A stretch of DNA of 64,000 nt, from positions 62,001 to 126,000 of the forward strand of contig NZ_JAEINH010000003.1 in NCBI RefSeq assembly GCF_016342785.1, given 5' to 3'. The notes below the pieces were generated by a model. The model saw nothing but the letters and a program-made list of their open reading frames with translations, ran no database searches and had not been told where the DNA came from. The position numbers and the translations under genes are program-made. Source of the stretch: Sanguibacter suaedae. GTDB lineage: Bacteria > Actinomycetota > Actinomycetes > Actinomycetales > Cellulomonadaceae. Positions 45,553 through 55,682 of the stretch are shown one piece after another (within the stretch, counting starts at the first letter, position 1; every line of letters begins with the position of its first letter).

Positions 45553-48500
45553 AAGACCCTCTCCATGACCGTCCTGGCGCGTCGCGCCGCACGGAGGTAG
45601 TCCTCCTCGAGATCGCTGCCGCTCGCCGGCGGGTAGTGCAACGTCCGAGCGATGCCGGCGAGCGCGACCCTGTCGGCGGGCAGGACGTCCGCCGTGGCTC
45701 CACCTGCCCTGCCGGACCAGAGGACCACGGAGTCGCGGAGGTTCGACGCGAGCTGCCACGCGATCTCGAGTGTCTCGGCGTCGGAGGCGTCGAGGAGCCC
45801 GGCGTCACGGGCGGCGCGGAGCCCGGCCAGGGTGCCGGTGGTGCGCAGCCCCGGGACGGCGGCGGCGTGCTCGAGCTGGAGGAGCTGGACGGTCCACTCG
45901 ACGTCGGTCACGGCACCTCGTCCGAGCTTGAGGTGGCGGGTCGGGTCGGCGCCTCGAGGCAGCCTCTCGGCCTCGACCCGCGCCTTGATGCGTCGGATCT
46001 CGCGGACCGTGGCCGGGTCGAGGCCACCCTGCGGGTAGCGCAACGGGTCGACGAGCGCCGTGAAGCGTCGACCGAGGTCCGGGTCCCCGGCGACGGGGCG
46101 TGCCCGGAGGAGCGCCTGGCTCTCCCAGGGCGAGGACCACCGGCCGTAGTACTCGGCGTACGAGTCGAAGGACCGGACCAGCGGGCCGTTGCGGCCCTCG
46201 GGCCGGAGGTCGGCGTCGACCTCGAGCGACGGCTCCTCCCCCGTCGCCCCGAGCAGCTGACGGACGCGCTGGGCGACGGCCAGCGCGTACGTCTGCGCGA
46301 CGGACGGGTCGGCACCGTCGGTGGCGTCGTGCACGAAGAGCACGTCGGCGTCGGACCCGTAGCCGAGCTCGCGCCCACCGAGTCGTCCCATCGCGATGAT
46401 GCTCATCGCAGCCGGGGGGCGGGCGAGGTCATGGCCCTGCTCGTCGCACACGACGTGCTGGGCGACGCGCAGACCCCCGACGAGGACCGTGTCGGCGGCG
46501 TCGGAGATCCCGGGCGCCGCGTCCTCGGGCTCGCAGACGCCGAGCAGCTCCGCACAGGCGATGCGGGCCAGCTCTCGGCGGCGCAGGGCCCGGAGCAGGG
46601 TGACGGCCTGGCGCGGGTCGTCGGCCCGCGTGAGGATCGCGTCGGCCTCGACGAGGAGGCGCGCGACCGGTCGCGGGGCGAGGTCCGCGTCGTCCGCGAG
46701 CCACGTGACGGACTCCGGCGACCGACCGAGGGCGTCGGCGACGTAGCTCGACGAGGAGAGGAGGTACGCGAGCCGGAACGCAGCCGAGCCGGAGTCGCGC
46801 AGGAGCTTGAGGTACCAGGGCGTGGTGCCGAGCTCGTCGGACAGCCGCCGGAACGCGAGGAGGCCACCGTCGGGGTCCGAGCCCTCCGCGAACCAGCCCA
46901 GCATGACGGGCAGGAGCTGGCGCTGGATGGCGGCCCGGCGGCTCACGCCGTCCGTGAGGGCGGCGATGTGCCGGACCGCACCGGTGGGGTCGCGGTACCC
47001 GATGGCGGCGAGGCGCGCCCGCGCCGCGTCGGGCGCGAGGCTGGCCTCCTCGGCGGAGAGCTGGGCGGTCGCGGGCAGGAGCGGCCTGTAGAAGAGCTCC
47101 TCGTGGAGCGAGCGGACGTCCCGACGGACGGTGCGCCAGCGTGCGAGCAGGCCCTCGGCACCCTCGGCGCGCATCCCCACGGACCGTGCGAGGCGTCGCA
47201 GGTCGTCCTCGGACGTGGGCATGAGGTGGGTGCGGCGCAGGTTGACGAGCTGGATACGGTGCTCGATCGACCTCAGGAAGCGGTAGCAGACGGCGAGCTG
47301 GGCGGCGTGCTCGCGCCCGACGTACCCGGCGGCGGCGAGGGCGGCGAGCGCCGTGAGCGTGTTCGAGCTCCTGATGGCGGGGTCGGAGCGTCCGTGCACC
47401 AGCTGGAGGAGCTGGACGGTGAACTCGACGTCCCGGAGACCTCCCTTGCCGAGCTTGAGCTGGCGGTCGGCCTCGGCGGCCGGGACGTTGTCCTCGACGC
47501 GGCGGCGCATCGCCTGGGAGTCCTGGACGAAGTTGTCGCGCTCCACCGCGGTCCACACGAGCGGGGTCACGGCGTCGACGTACGCGGCCCCGAGCTCGCG
47601 GTCGCCGGCGACGTGCCGCGCCTTGAGGAGAGCCTGGAACTCCCAGGTCTTGGCCCAGCGGTCGTAGTAGGACACGTGGCTGGACAGGGTGCGCACGAGC
47701 GGCCCGTTCTTGCCCTCCGGTCGCAGCGCCGCGTCGACGGGCCACAGCGCGGGTTCGCCGCTGGGCCCGGCGCACACCCGGGCCAGGCTCGAGGCGAGCC
47801 TCGTCCCGACGGTGATCGCGTAGTCCTCGTCGTACCCGTCGCGGGGCTCGACGACGTAGATGACGTCGACGTCGCTCACGTAGTTGAGCTCTCGGCCACC
47901 GCACTTGCCCATGCCGAGGACTGCGAGCCGCACACCCTCGCCGTGGTCGTCGACGTCGGCCCTGGCGACGGCGAGCGCGGCCTCCAGGGCGCCGGCCGCC
48001 AGGTCGGCGATCGCTGCGGCGACGGCGGGCAGGAGGGAGAGGGGCTCACGTGAGGTGAGGTCGCTGGCGGCGATGCGCAGCAGCCTGCGCCGGTAGGCGC
48101 GTCGCACGGCGTCGACGGTCGCCGGTGCGGCGTCGCGGGCGACGGGCACGTCGGCGTCGGGATCGGCGCCGACGGCGTGGAGCATCTCACCACGGACGGC
48201 GCGGACGTCGACCCCCACGCCGGAGGTGACGTCGTCGACGACGTCGAGGAGCTCGGGGTGGCGGACGAGCTCGTCGCCGAGCGCCGTGGAGGCGCCGAGG
48301 ACCGAGACGAGGCGGCTGCGGACCTGGACCGCGTCGCTCTGGCTGGCGGCGTCGCGCATCGTGAGGAGGGTCGCGAGGCGTGTACGACGTTCCTCGGCGC
48401 CTGGGTCGCCGGCCCCGGCCTCGGCGCAGGCCGCCTCGCAGAGGCGGACGAGCGCGAGGAGCGCGAGGTCGGGGTCGGCCGACTCGGCGAGCGCGTCGAG

Positions 48501-48641
48501 GACGGGGTGGTCGGGCGCGACGGCACCGACGACGGCCGTGAAGTCCTTGTCCGTGCACAGGTGGATCGCGCGGGCGACGTCCCTGAACCCGAGCCGGGTC
48601 AACCGACCTCCGAGCGTGGCCGTCCTCGACGTGCTCACCAT
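45534..48641 (-). CDS. glnE: Bifunctional glutamine synthetase adenylyltransferase/deadenylase
   Basis: A 1035-residue enzyme that adds and removes AMP on the glnA Tyr. Two nucleotidyltransferase halves are visible: VSDVDVIYVVE in the N-terminal adenylyl-removase domain and GSDADVLFVHD in the C-terminal adenylyl-transferase domain, each preceded by a GRE/GGRELxY block and separated by a helical linker. ATG 48641 overlaps the glnA2 stop by 1 nt; the open frame runs on upstream through glnA2 but that part is out-of-frame shadow. Placed between glnA and glnA2, the conserved actinobacterial order. Confidence 0.95.
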   Translation of the reverse strand: MVSTSRTATLGGRLTRLGFRDVARAIHLCTDKDFTAVVGAVAPDHPVLDALAESADPDLALLALVRLCEAACAEAGAGDPGAEERRTRLATLLTMRDAASQSDAVQVRSRLVSVLGASTALGDELVRHPELLDVVDDVTSGVGVDVRAVRGEMLHAVGADPDADVPVARDAAPATVDAVRRAYRRRLLRIAASDLTSREPLSLLPAVAAAIADLAAGALEAALAVARADVDDHGEGVRLAVLGMGKCGGRELNYVSDVDVIYVVEPRDGYDEDYAITVGTRLASSLARVCAGPSGEPALWPVDAALRPEGKNGPLVRTLSSHVSYYDRWAKTWEFQALLKARHVAGDRELGAAYVDAVTPLVWTAVERDNFVQDSQAMRRRVEDNVPAAEADRQLKLGKGGLRDVEFTVQLLQLVHGRSDPAIRSSNTLTALAALAAAGYVGREHAAQLAVCYRFLRSIEHRIQLVNLRRTHLMPTSEDDLRRLARSVGMRAEGAEGLLARWRTVRRDVRSLHEELFYRPLLPATAQLSAEEASLAPDAARARLAAIGYRDPTGAVRHIAALTDGVSRRAAIQRQLLPVMLGWFAEGSDPDGGLLAFRRLSDELGTTPWYLKLLRDSGSAAFRLAYLLSSSSYVADALGRSPESVTWLADDADLAPRPVARLLVEADAILTRADDPRQAVTLLRALRRRELARIACAELLGVCEPEDAAPGISDAADTVLVGGLRVAQHVVCDEQGHDLARPPAAMSIIAMGRLGGRELGYGSDADVLFVHDATDGADPSVAQTYALAVAQRVRQLLGATGEEPSLEVDADLRPEGRNGPLVRSFDSYAEYYGRWSSPWESQALLRARPVAGDPDLGRRFTALVDPLRYPQGGLDPATVREIRRIKARVEAERLPRGADPTRHLKLGRGAVTDVEWTVQLLQLEHAAAVPGLRTTGTLAGLRAARDAGLLDASDAETLEIAWQLASNLRDSVVLWSGRAGGATADVLPADRVALAGIARTLHYPPASGSDLEEDYLRAARRARTVMERVFYGEEV

Positions 48642-49975
48642 CACAGGACCTGGAGGAGCCGCTTCAGCTCGAAGGGCGTGACCTGCGCGCTGTACCCCGC
48701 CCACTCCTGGCGCTTGTTGCGGAGGACGAAGTCGAAGACGTGCTCGCCGAGCGTCTCTGCGACGAGCTCGGACCGCTCCATGAGCTCGATGGCGTCGTCG
48801 AGGGACTGGGGCAGGGGCTTGATGCCGAGCGCCCGGCGCTCGGCATCGGTGAGCTCCCACACGTCGTCCTCGGTGGCGTCGGGGAGCTCGTAGCCCTCGG
48901 TGATGCCCTTGAGCCCGGCGGCGAGCATGAGGGCGAAGGCGAGGTACGGGTTCGCCGCGGTGTCGAGCGCCCGGTACTCGACCCGGCTGGAGTTGCCCTT
49001 GCCGGGCTTGTACATGGGCACCCGCACCAGGGCCGAGCGGTTGTTGTGGCCCCAGCAGATGTAGCTGGGCGCCTCGGCGCCGCCCCACAGCCGCTTGTAG
49101 GAGTTCACGTACTGGTTGGTGACCGCGGTGATCTCCGCGGAGTGGTGCAGGAGCCCGGCGATGAACTGGCGGGCCGTCTTCGACAGCTCGTACTGGGCCC
49201 CGGGCTCGTGGAAGGCGTTGCGGTCGCCCTCGAAGAGCGAGAGGTGGGTGTGCATGCCGGAGCCGGGCTGGTCGGCGAGGGGCTTGGGCATGAACGACGC
49301 GAAGACGCCCTGCTCGAGCGCGACCTCCTTGACGACCGTGCGGAACGTCATGAGGTTGTCGGCGGTGGTCAGCGCGTCCGCGTAGCGCAGGTCGATCTCG
49401 TTCTGGCCCGGCCCGGCCTCGTGGTGGGAGAACTCCACGGAGATGCCCATGGACTCGAGCATCGTGATCGCCGCGCGCCGGAAGTCGTGCCCCTGCGTCC
49501 GTGCCACGTGGTCGAAGTAGCCTCCGTGGTCGATCGGCACGAGGGGCCCGCCGGCCGTCGGCGGCTCGAAGAGGTAGAACTCGACCTCGGGGTGCGTGTA
49601 GAACGTGAAGCCCTGGTCGCTGGCCCGCGTGAGGGTCCGCTTGAGGACGTTGCGCGAGTCGGAGAGCGAGGGTTCGCCGTCGGGCGTGAGGATGTCGCAG
49701 AACATCCTCGCGGTCCCCTGGTGGTCGCCGCGCCACGGCAGGACCTGGAACGTCGTCGGGTCGGGGCGAGCGACCATGTCCGCCTCGTAGACGCGCGTGA
49801 GGCCCTCGATGGCGCTGCCGTCGAACCCGATGCCCTCGGCGAAGGCCGACTCGAGCTCCGCGGGGGCGATGGCCACGGACTTGAGCATGCCGAGCACGTC
49901 GGTGAACCAGAGACGGATGAAGCGGATGTCGCGCTCCTCGACCGTGCGGAGCACGAACTCTTGCTGCCTGTCCAT
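48641..49975 (-). CDS. glnA2: Glutamine synthetase, type I (GlnA2-like)
   Basis: A 444-residue paralogue of glnA. The active-site blocks GIGFDGSAIEG, HPEVEFYLFEPP, HHEAGPGQNEIDLRYADAL, MPKPLADQPGSGMHTHLS and NNRSALVRVP are intact. In the loop where glnA has the modifiable Tyr this protein reads EDDVWELTDAERRALG, with Trp instead, so it should escape GlnE control, as GlnA2 proteins do. It is upstream of and overlaps glnE. The role of GlnA2 paralogues is debated and may include other amines. Confidence 0.93.
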   Translation of the reverse strand: MDRQQEFVLRTVEERDIRFIRLWFTDVLGMLKSVAIAPAELESAFAEGIGFDGSAIEGLTRVYEADMVARPDPTTFQVLPWRGDHQGTARMFCDILTPDGEPSLSDSRNVLKRTLTRASDQGFTFYTHPEVEFYLFEPPTAGGPLVPIDHGGYFDHVARTQGHDFRRAAITMLESMGISVEFSHHEAGPGQNEIDLRYADALTTADNLMTFRTVVKEVALEQGVFASFMPKPLADQPGSGMHTHLSLFEGDRNAFHEPGAQYELSKTARQFIAGLLHHSAEITAVTNQYVNSYKRLWGGAEAPSYICWGHNNRSALVRVPMYKPGKGNSSRVEYRALDTAANPYLAFALMLAAGLKGITEGYELPDATEDDVWELTDAERRALGIKPLPQSLDDAIELMERSELVAETLGEHVFDFVLRNKRQEWAGYSAQVTPFELKRLLQVL

Positions 49976-50055
49976 GCGTACATCCTGCCTGATGTGCGTC
50001 CTCCTGTGGTGCTCGCGGCCCGAAAAAGGTCGGACGACGCAATAGGGTGAGTCGC

Positions 50056-51717
50056 ATGGCGGAGATCAGGATCGCGCTCGCGCAGATCGACACGTGCGTG
50101 GGCGACATCGACAACAATGCCCGGACCATCCTCGAGCGGGCGCAGCAGGCCGCCGGTGCGGGGGCCGACGTGGTCGTGCTCCCCGAGATGACGGTGACCG
50201 GGTACCCCATCGAGGACCTCGCTCTGCGGGCCTCCTTCCAGCGGGGCGCGCACGCAGCGCTGGAGCAGGTCGCCGCCGACCTGGCGTCCCGAGGGTTGGG
50301 ATCGCTCACCGTCGTGGTGGGGACGGTGGGCGCCACGCGCCCGAGCAGCGACCACCCCGAGCCCCGCCCGACGAACCGTGCCGTCGTCCTCCAGCACGGT
50401 GCGGTCGTGGCGTCCTACGACAAGCACCACCTGCCCAACTACGGGGTGTTCGACGAGTTCCGGATCTTCGCCCCGGGCCACGAGACGTGCGTGGTCGAGG
50501 TCCGGGGTCGGCGGCTCGGGCTCGTCGTGTGCGAGGACATCTGGCAGGACGGCGGCCCCGTCGCGCAGATGGCCGCCGAGGGCGTCGACGCCCTCCTCGT
50601 CCTCAACGGCTCGCCGTTCGAGGAGGGCAAGGGGCACGTCCGGACCGAGCTCGCCGCCCGCCGTGCCCGCGAGGTCGGGGCACCCCTGGTCTACGTGAAC
50701 ATGGTGGGCGGTCAGGACGACCTCGTCTTCGACGGCGGCTCCTTCGTGGTCGGCGCCGACGGGACGGTCCTCACGAGCGCCCCGCGCTTCGTCGAGCACC
50801 TCCTGCTGTGGGACCTCGCCGAGGACGCCGACGCGCCGCACCGCGGCGAGGTCGCCCCCGAGCTGGACCAGGACGAGGAGATCTACCGGGCGCTCGTCAC
50901 CGGCCTCACGGGGTACGTGCGCAAGAACGGCTTCCGCAGCGTCGTCCTCGGGCTGTCCGGCGGCATCGACTCGGCTCTCGTCGCGGCGGTGGCCGCCGAC
51001 GCGGTGGGTGGCGAGAACGTCGTCGGCGTGTCGATGCCGTCGGTGTACTCCTCCGAGCACTCCAAGGACGACGCCAAGGACCTCGCGGAACGCATCGGTG
51101 CCACCTACCGGGTGCAGCCGATCGCGCCGATGGTCGACGCCTTCCAGGGCGAGCTCGCCCTCGACGGTGTCGCCGCGGAGAACCTCCAGGCCCGGGTGCG
51201 CGGCATGATCCTCATGGCGCTGTCCAACGCCGAGGGGCACCTCGTGCTCGCCACCGGCAACAAGTCCGAGCTCGCCGTCGGGTACTCGACCATCTACGGC
51301 GACGCCGTCGGGGGGTACGCCCCCCTGAAGGACGTCGACAAGTCCCGCGTGTGGGCGCTGTCCCGGTGGCGGAACAACCTCGCGCTCGACCGAGGCGAGA
51401 TCCCACCGATCCCGGAGAGCTCCATCACGAAGCCGCCCTCGGCGGAGCTGCGCCCCGGCCAGGTGGACCAGGACTCCCTGCCGCCGTACGACCTCCTCGA
51501 CGAGGTCCTCGACGCGTACATCGAGCACGCCGAGGGCCGGGTCGAGCTGCTCGCGCGCGGCTTCGACGCCGACGTCGTCGACAGGGTCCTCGCGCTCGTG
51601 GACCAGGCCGAGTGGAAGCGGCGGCAGTACCCGCTGGGCCCCAAGGTCACGGCTCTCGCCTTCGGGCGGGACCGCCGCCTCCCCATCACCTCACGCTGGC
51701 GCGAGCCCCTGTCCTGA
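50056..51717 (+). CDS. nadE: Glutamine-dependent NAD+ synthetase
   Basis: A 553-residue two-domain enzyme. The N-terminal nitrilase-like glutaminase domain has its Glu in LPEMTVTGYP, Lys in YDKHHLPNYG and Cys in VVCEDIW. The C-terminal synthetase domain has the PP-loop GLSGGIDSALVAAV and the signature GNKSELAVGY. It amidates deamido-NAD with ammonia channelled from glutamine. ATG 50056 lies 7 nt after TAGGGT at 50043-50048, so it is probably leaderless. Its need for glutamine fits its place beside glnA2 and glnE. Confidence 0.96.
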   Translation: MAEIRIALAQIDTCVGDIDNNARTILERAQQAAGAGADVVVLPEMTVTGYPIEDLALRASFQRGAHAALEQVAADLASRGLGSLTVVVGTVGATRPSSDHPEPRPTNRAVVLQHGAVVASYDKHHLPNYGVFDEFRIFAPGHETCVVEVRGRRLGLVVCEDIWQDGGPVAQMAAEGVDALLVLNGSPFEEGKGHVRTELAARRAREVGAPLVYVNMVGGQDDLVFDGGSFVVGADGTVLTSAPRFVEHLLLWDLAEDADAPHRGEVAPELDQDEEIYRALVTGLTGYVRKNGFRSVVLGLSGGIDSALVAAVAADAVGGENVVGVSMPSVYSSEHSKDDAKDLAERIGATYRVQPIAPMVDAFQGELALDGVAAENLQARVRGMILMALSNAEGHLVLATGNKSELAVGYSTIYGDAVGGYAPLKDVDKSRVWALSRWRNNLALDRGEIPPIPESSITKPPSAELRPGQVDQDSLPPYDLLDEVLDAYIEHAEGRVELLARGFDADVVDRVLALVDQAEWKRRQYPLGPKVTALAFGRDRRLPITSRWREPLS

Positions 51718-51800
51718 CCGGAAGGCTCACGCCCCCTGCACCACAGACCACGACCCCGCGGCCGCACCCACAGGCCGCCCGACGGACACCAGAGGGAACC

Positions 51801-52655
51801 ATGCACCTCCACTCCTCGACCGGACCCGACACCCCCGCCCCGGCAGCGCCGGTGCGCAAGCGGATCCGCGTCCATCACCTCGCCGAGGACAAGGCCGCCG
51901 GGCGCCGGACGACCATGCTCACCGCGTACGACGCGCTCACGGCGCGCATCTTCGACCAGGCGGGCATCGACATGCTGCTCGTCGGCGACTCCCTCGGGAA
52001 CGTCGTCCTCGGCCACGAGACGACCATCCCCGTGACCCTCGACGAGCTCGTCGTCGCCACGCGGTCCGTCGCGCGGGCCACGACGCGCGCCCTGGTCCTC
52101 GCCGACCTGCCCTTCGGATCGTACGAGGCCTCCCCGCAGCAGGCCCACGCGAGCGCGGTGCGGCTGCTCAAGGAGGGCGGTGCGCACGCCGTGAAGCTCG
52201 AGGGAGGCGCCCGGGTCGCCGAGCACGTCGCGCTGCTCACCGGCTCCGGCATCCCCGTGTTCGGTCACCTGGGCTTCACCCCCCAGTCCGAGAACATGCT
52301 CGGGGGCAAGCGCGTCCAGGGCCGCAGCGACGAGGCGGCCGAGCGCATCTGCGAGGACGCCGTCGCCCTGCAGGAGGCGGGCGTCGTGGCCGTCGTCCTC
52401 GAGATGATCCCGGCACCCGTCGCCGCCCGGGTCACGGAGATCCTCCGTGTCCCCACCATCGGCATCGGGGCCGGCTCGGAGGTCGACGGCCAGGTCCTCG
52501 TGTGGACGGACATGGCCGGCATGGGCGACTGGTCGCCGCGCTTCGCGAAGCAGTTCGGGCAGGTGGGCGCCGCGCTCACCCGGGCCACCCAGGACTACGT
52601 CGCCGAGGTGCAGGCGGGAACCTTCCCCGCGCGCGAGCACCAGTTCGACGAGTAG
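51801..52655 (+). CDS. panB: 3-methyl-2-oxobutanoate hydroxymethyltransferase
   Basis: A 284-residue ketopantoate hydroxymethyltransferase, first step of pantothenate and CoA synthesis. Motifs are TAYDALTARIFDQAGID, LLVGDSLGNVVLG (metal Asp), DLPFGSY (metal Asp), VKLEGG and GHLGFTPQ. Length and motifs are standard. GAGGGAA before ATG 51801 is the ribosome site. It follows nadE by 83 nt in the same direction. panC and panD are not in the window. Confidence 0.95.
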   Translation: MHLHSSTGPDTPAPAAPVRKRIRVHHLAEDKAAGRRTTMLTAYDALTARIFDQAGIDMLLVGDSLGNVVLGHETTIPVTLDELVVATRSVARATTRALVLADLPFGSYEASPQQAHASAVRLLKEGGAHAVKLEGGARVAEHVALLTGSGIPVFGHLGFTPQSENMLGGKRVQGRSDEAAERICEDAVALQEAGVVAVVLEMIPAPVAARVTEILRVPTIGIGAGSEVDGQVLVWTDMAGMGDWSPRFAKQFGQVGAALTRATQDYVAEVQAGTFPAREHQFDE

Positions 52656-52672
52656 GAGCGCGGCCGCCCCGC

Positions 52673-52846
52673 TCACCTGTCCTGCTCGTCCTCCTCGTCC
52701 CAGGTCTCGGTCCTCTGCTCAGCGATGTCCAGCGCCTTCGACGCGGCCTCCCGGGTGGGGTACGGACCCATCCGGTTCCGCCAGGAGGACGGCTTGCCCT
52801 CCTCGACCTCCTTGGTGCTGGTGTTGAAGTAGAACTCCGGTGACAT
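52673..52846 (-). CDS. Small conserved actinobacterial protein (SPOR-like)
   Basis: A 57-residue protein starting [16 protein letters not shown], with [18 protein letters not shown] and an acidic tail. This Phe/Tyr-x-Asn...Gly-Pro-Tyr-x-Thr pattern is widespread in short actinobacterial proteins sometimes annotated as SPOR-like. ATG 52846 has GAGGCGACC upstream; a longer frame to 52900 adds 18 unlikely residues. Convergent with panB, divergent from map. Function unknown. Confidence 0.72.
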   Translation of the reverse strand: MSPEFYFNTSTKEVEEGKPSSWRNRMGPYPTREAASKALDIAEQRTETWDEEDEQDR

Positions 52847-52947
52847 GGTCGCCTCCTCCTGGGCCGCGTCCGGGCCCGTCGCGCGTTCCGCGTCGTCCAC
52901 CCGTGCCGGGCGGACGACGCGGACGATCAGTCCGTAGACTGCCAGGT

Positions 52948-53820
52948 ATGCCGACCGTCCACGCGCCGAGAGCGCCGCTCACCCCCGGGACCGTGAGCCC
53001 GGTCCTGTCCGTCCCGTCCTCGATCCCCCGCCCCGAGTACGTGGGTCGTCCCGGCCCGGCGCCGTTCACGGGGAGCGACGTGGTCGCTCCGGACACGATC
53101 GAGCGGATCCGGGTGGCGTCGCGCATCGCCGCGCAGGCCCTCGCGGAGGTCGGCAGGCACGTCGCGCCGGGCGTGACCACTGACGCGCTCGACCGGATCG
53201 GGCACGAGTTCCTCCTCGACCACCAGGCGTACCCCTCGACCCTGGGGTACCGCGGCTTCCCCAAGTCGTTGTGCACCTCGGTCAACGAGGTCGTCTGTCA
53301 CGGGATCCCGGACTCGACCGTCCTCGCCGACGGCGACATCGTGAACGTCGACATCACGGCGTACGTCGACGGTGTCCATGGCGACAACAACGCGACGTTC
53401 GAGGTGGGCGAGGTCGACGAGGACTCGCACCTCCTCGTGGAGAGGACCCGGGAGGCGCTCGCCCGCGCGATCAAGGCGGTCAAGCCGGGGCGCGAGGTCA
53501 ACGTCATCGGGCGGGTCATCGAGAAGTACGCCGACCGTTTCGGGTACGGCACCGTCCGTGACTACACGGGGCACGGTGTCGGCGAGGCCTTCCACACCGG
53601 CCTGGTCATCCCCCACTTCGACGCGGCGCCCCACCACGACACCGTGATCGAGACCGGGATGGTCTTCACCATCGAGCCGATGCTCACGCTCGGCACCTAC
53701 GACTGGACCATGTGGGACGACGGCTGGACCGTGGTCACCGCGGACGGCCGGCGGACAGCACAGTTCGAGCACACCCTCGTCGTCACCGACACCGGAGCGG
53801 AGATCCTCACACTGCCATGA
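52948..53820 (+). CDS. map: Methionine aminopeptidase, type I
   Basis: A 290-residue metallopeptidase that removes the initiator Met. The five metal ligands can be placed in VNVDITAY (Asp), HGDNNATF (Asp), [13 protein letters not shown] (His), VFTIEPML (Glu) and QFEHTLVV (Glu). The ~40-residue N-terminal extension, with [14 protein letters not shown], is the SH3-ligand-like stretch of actinobacterial type Ic enzymes. ATG 52948 is 7 nt after TAGACT at 52935-52940. The stop overlaps ppgK. Confidence 0.95.
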   Translation: MPTVHAPRAPLTPGTVSPVLSVPSSIPRPEYVGRPGPAPFTGSDVVAPDTIERIRVASRIAAQALAEVGRHVAPGVTTDALDRIGHEFLLDHQAYPSTLGYRGFPKSLCTSVNEVVCHGIPDSTVLADGDIVNVDITAYVDGVHGDNNATFEVGEVDEDSHLLVERTREALARAIKAVKPGREVNVIGRVIEKYADRFGYGTVRDYTGHGVGEAFHTGLVIPHFDAAPHHDTVIETGMVFTIEPMLTLGTYDWTMWDDGWTVVTADGRRTAQFEHTLVVTDTGAEILTLP

Positions 53821-54605
53821 GCACCTCACCCACCCTTCCCGGGGACCACGGACCCGCAGGGTCCCTCGCGTTCGGCATCGACGTCGGGGGGTCGGGCATC
53901 AAGGGCGCCCCGGTCGACCTCGGTTCCGGAGAGTTCGCAGCGGACCGGGTCCGCATCCCGACCCCGCGCGAGTCGACGCCCGAGGCCGTCGACGGCGTGC
54001 TGCGCGAGCTGCGCGGCTCGTTCGAGCTCTCCGACGACACCCCCATCGGTATCGCGTTCCCGGCACCCATCCACCACGGGGTCATCCCGAGCATCGCGAA
54101 CCTCCACGCCTCGTGGGCCGGGGTCGACCTCGAGGACCTCGCCTCGCAGGCGCTCGGCACCCGCGTCGTCGCCGTGAACGACGCGGACGCCGCCGGTTTC
54201 GGGGAGGCCGCCTACGGGGCCGCCCGCGGCGCCGAGGGGGTCGTCCTCGTCGTGACGCTCGGCACGGGCATCGGCAGTGCGATCATCGTCGACGGGAACC
54301 TCCTGCCGAACACGGAGCTGGGGCACCTGGAGATCGACGGCTTCGACGCCGAATCGCGTGCGGCGGAGTCGGCGCGCTCGCGCGAGGACCTCTCCTGGGG
54401 CGAGTGGGCCGAGCGTCTCCAGCGCTACTTCTCGGTCGTGGAGTACCTCTTCTCCCCCGACCTCATCGTCGTCGGGGGCGGCGTGAGCAAGCACCACGAG
54501 GAGTTCCTCCCCCTGCTCGACCTCCGGGCGCCGATCATCCCGGCCACCCTGCGCAACCGGGCGGGGATCGTCGGGGCGGCGGCGTTGGCTGCGCGGCTGC
54601 ACTGA
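53817..54605 (+). CDS. ppgK: Polyphosphate glucokinase
   Basis: A 262-residue ROK-fold glucokinase that uses inorganic polyphosphate (and usually ATP). The phosphate loop is [16 protein letters not shown], and [15 protein letters not shown] carries the catalytic Asp. [14 protein letters not shown] and ELGHLEIDG follow. The zinc-cysteine motif of ordinary ROK kinases is absent, as expected for the PpgK branch. The ATG overlaps the map stop by 4 nt (ATGA). Confidence 0.93.
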   Translation: MSTSPTLPGDHGPAGSLAFGIDVGGSGIKGAPVDLGSGEFAADRVRIPTPRESTPEAVDGVLRELRGSFELSDDTPIGIAFPAPIHHGVIPSIANLHASWAGVDLEDLASQALGTRVVAVNDADAAGFGEAAYGAARGAEGVVLVVTLGTGIGSAIIVDGNLLPNTELGHLEIDGFDAESRAAESARSREDLSWGEWAERLQRYFSVVEYLFSPDLIVVGGGVSKHHEEFLPLLDLRAPIIPATLRNRAGIVGAAALAARLH

Positions 54606-54643
54606 ACCACCCTGTCGGCGAGACCGCCGCCGACGAGGACGGC

Positions 54644-54677
54644 GAAGCCCGCCACCGGACGTCCGGTGGCGGGCTTC
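54644..54677. terminator. Bidirectional terminator
   Basis: A perfect palindrome: arms 54644-54660 (GAAGCCCGCCACCGGAC) and 54661-54677, directly abutting, so the central bases form the loop. It lies between ppgK and the convergent STAS gene. Confidence 0.85.
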
Positions 54678-54703
54678 GTCGAACAGGTGCCGCGTCGCGT
54701 CTC

Positions 54704-55060
54704 TCAGCTGAGGACCAGGCCTCCACGGCTGTTCGCCGGCGCGCTCTCGAAGAAGTCGTCGACACCCAGCATCCCGAGGACGTCGCTCACGGCGGCGGGC
54801 GGGTTGCGCAGGTGGACGTCGAGACCCTCCTCGTGGCCGATCGTGTAGAACTGCACGAGGAACGCGATACCCATGGAGTCCATGAACAGGACGTCGGAGG
54901 TGTCGATGACCACCGGGAGGTCCCGGTCCAGGGCCATGGCGAGCGCCATGCTCGCCTCGGTCCGGAGCGCTCCGTCGATCTCGCCCCACATGGAGACGAC
55001 GCTCTGCGTGGCCTCGCCGACCAACCGGATTCCGCCGCTGCGTTCCTTGACGTCCTTCAT
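54704..55060 (-). CDS. STAS-domain anti-sigma-factor antagonist
   Basis: A 118-residue SpoIIAA/RsbV-like protein. The phosphorylation-site region is VLFMDSMGIAFLVQF, with the conserved Asp-Ser, preceded by DLPVVIDTS. Such proteins release sigma factors by binding an RsbW-type kinase when unphosphorylated. No partner kinase or sigma factor is adjacent, so the target is unknown. ATG 55060 is preferred over an in-frame ATG ten codons upstream because homologous sequence begins there; the ribosome site is weak. Confidence 0.88.
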   Translation of the reverse strand: MKDVKERSGGIRLVGEATQSVVSMWGEIDGALRTEASMALAMALDRDLPVVIDTSDVLFMDSMGIAFLVQFYTIGHEEGLDVHLRNPPAAVSDVLGMLGVDDFFESAPANSRGGLVLS

Positions 55061-55225
55061 GACACACCACTTTTCACGGGTCGCGGTCATCTGGCGGGCC
55101 GGTTCCTCGGCCGGGCGGCCTCGTCGATGTGATGTCCAGGCTAGATGGCCGATAATCCTCTTGGCAAGACCTTTGCCTGAGCAAAACCTGATTGCCCCTT
55201 CAACTGTCGCCCCGCGGACCCGGGT

Positions 55226-55576
55226 TCAGCGACGCGGCTGGGCCGGGTTGGTCGGCACCCCCTGCGACGGCGGGTTCTGGACGGGGCCCTGCGTGTCCGG
55301 GCTGACCGGCCCCGAGCCCTGCGGGTCCGGAGCGAGCTCGGGTGCCACGGCCGAGGCGTCCCCGGAGGACAGCTCGGCGCCGGACTCCACCTCGTCGAGG
55401 CGGGTGCGCAGCACCTGGGTGATGGGCAGACGGTCACCATGAGCCTCCTCGTAGGCGAGGAGAGCGCCGATCTCGCTCGCGTCGAGGGACCGGATGCGGT
55501 GGGCGAGGCTCCCCGTGGGCAGGTGATCGTAGTCCGGGACGGGCAGTGCGTCGCGGTCGGGCGTCTGGTCGGTCAT
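55226..55576 (-). CDS. Conserved small protein with Pro/Gly-rich tail
   Basis: A 116-residue protein. The N-terminal half holds a conserved block, PVPDYDHLPTGSLAHRIRSL, then ALLAYEEAHGDRLPITQVLR, found widely in actinobacteria and without known function. The C-terminal half is low-complexity, rich in Pro, Gly, Ser and Gln. GAGGAC precedes ATG 55576. It diverges from the ion channel. Confidence 0.75.
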   Translation of the reverse strand: MTDQTPDRDALPVPDYDHLPTGSLAHRIRSLDASEIGALLAYEEAHGDRLPITQVLRTRLDEVESGAELSSGDASAVAPELAPDPQGSGPVSPDTQGPVQNPPSQGVPTNPAQPRR

Positions 55577-55682
55577 CGTGTCCTCCACTGCGTGCTCGGT
55601 CCGTGCGTACTGATCCCTCGACCCTAAGGAGGTCCGGGGCGTGGTGCACGGCGAGCGCCGCACGTCTGGCAGCATGGCGGTC

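Noticed and set aside
43416-48053. A 1545-codon open frame on the plus strand across glnA, the AI-2E gene and antisense glnE
   Set aside because: It crosses three real genes in wrong frames, is extremely Arg/Gly/Pro-rich and has no motif. Very high G+C removes stop codons from shadow frames.
48642-50336. Upstream extension of glnE through glnA2
   Set aside because: The open frame continues because of G+C content, but the sequence is the shadow of glnA2; glnE homology begins at ATG 48641.
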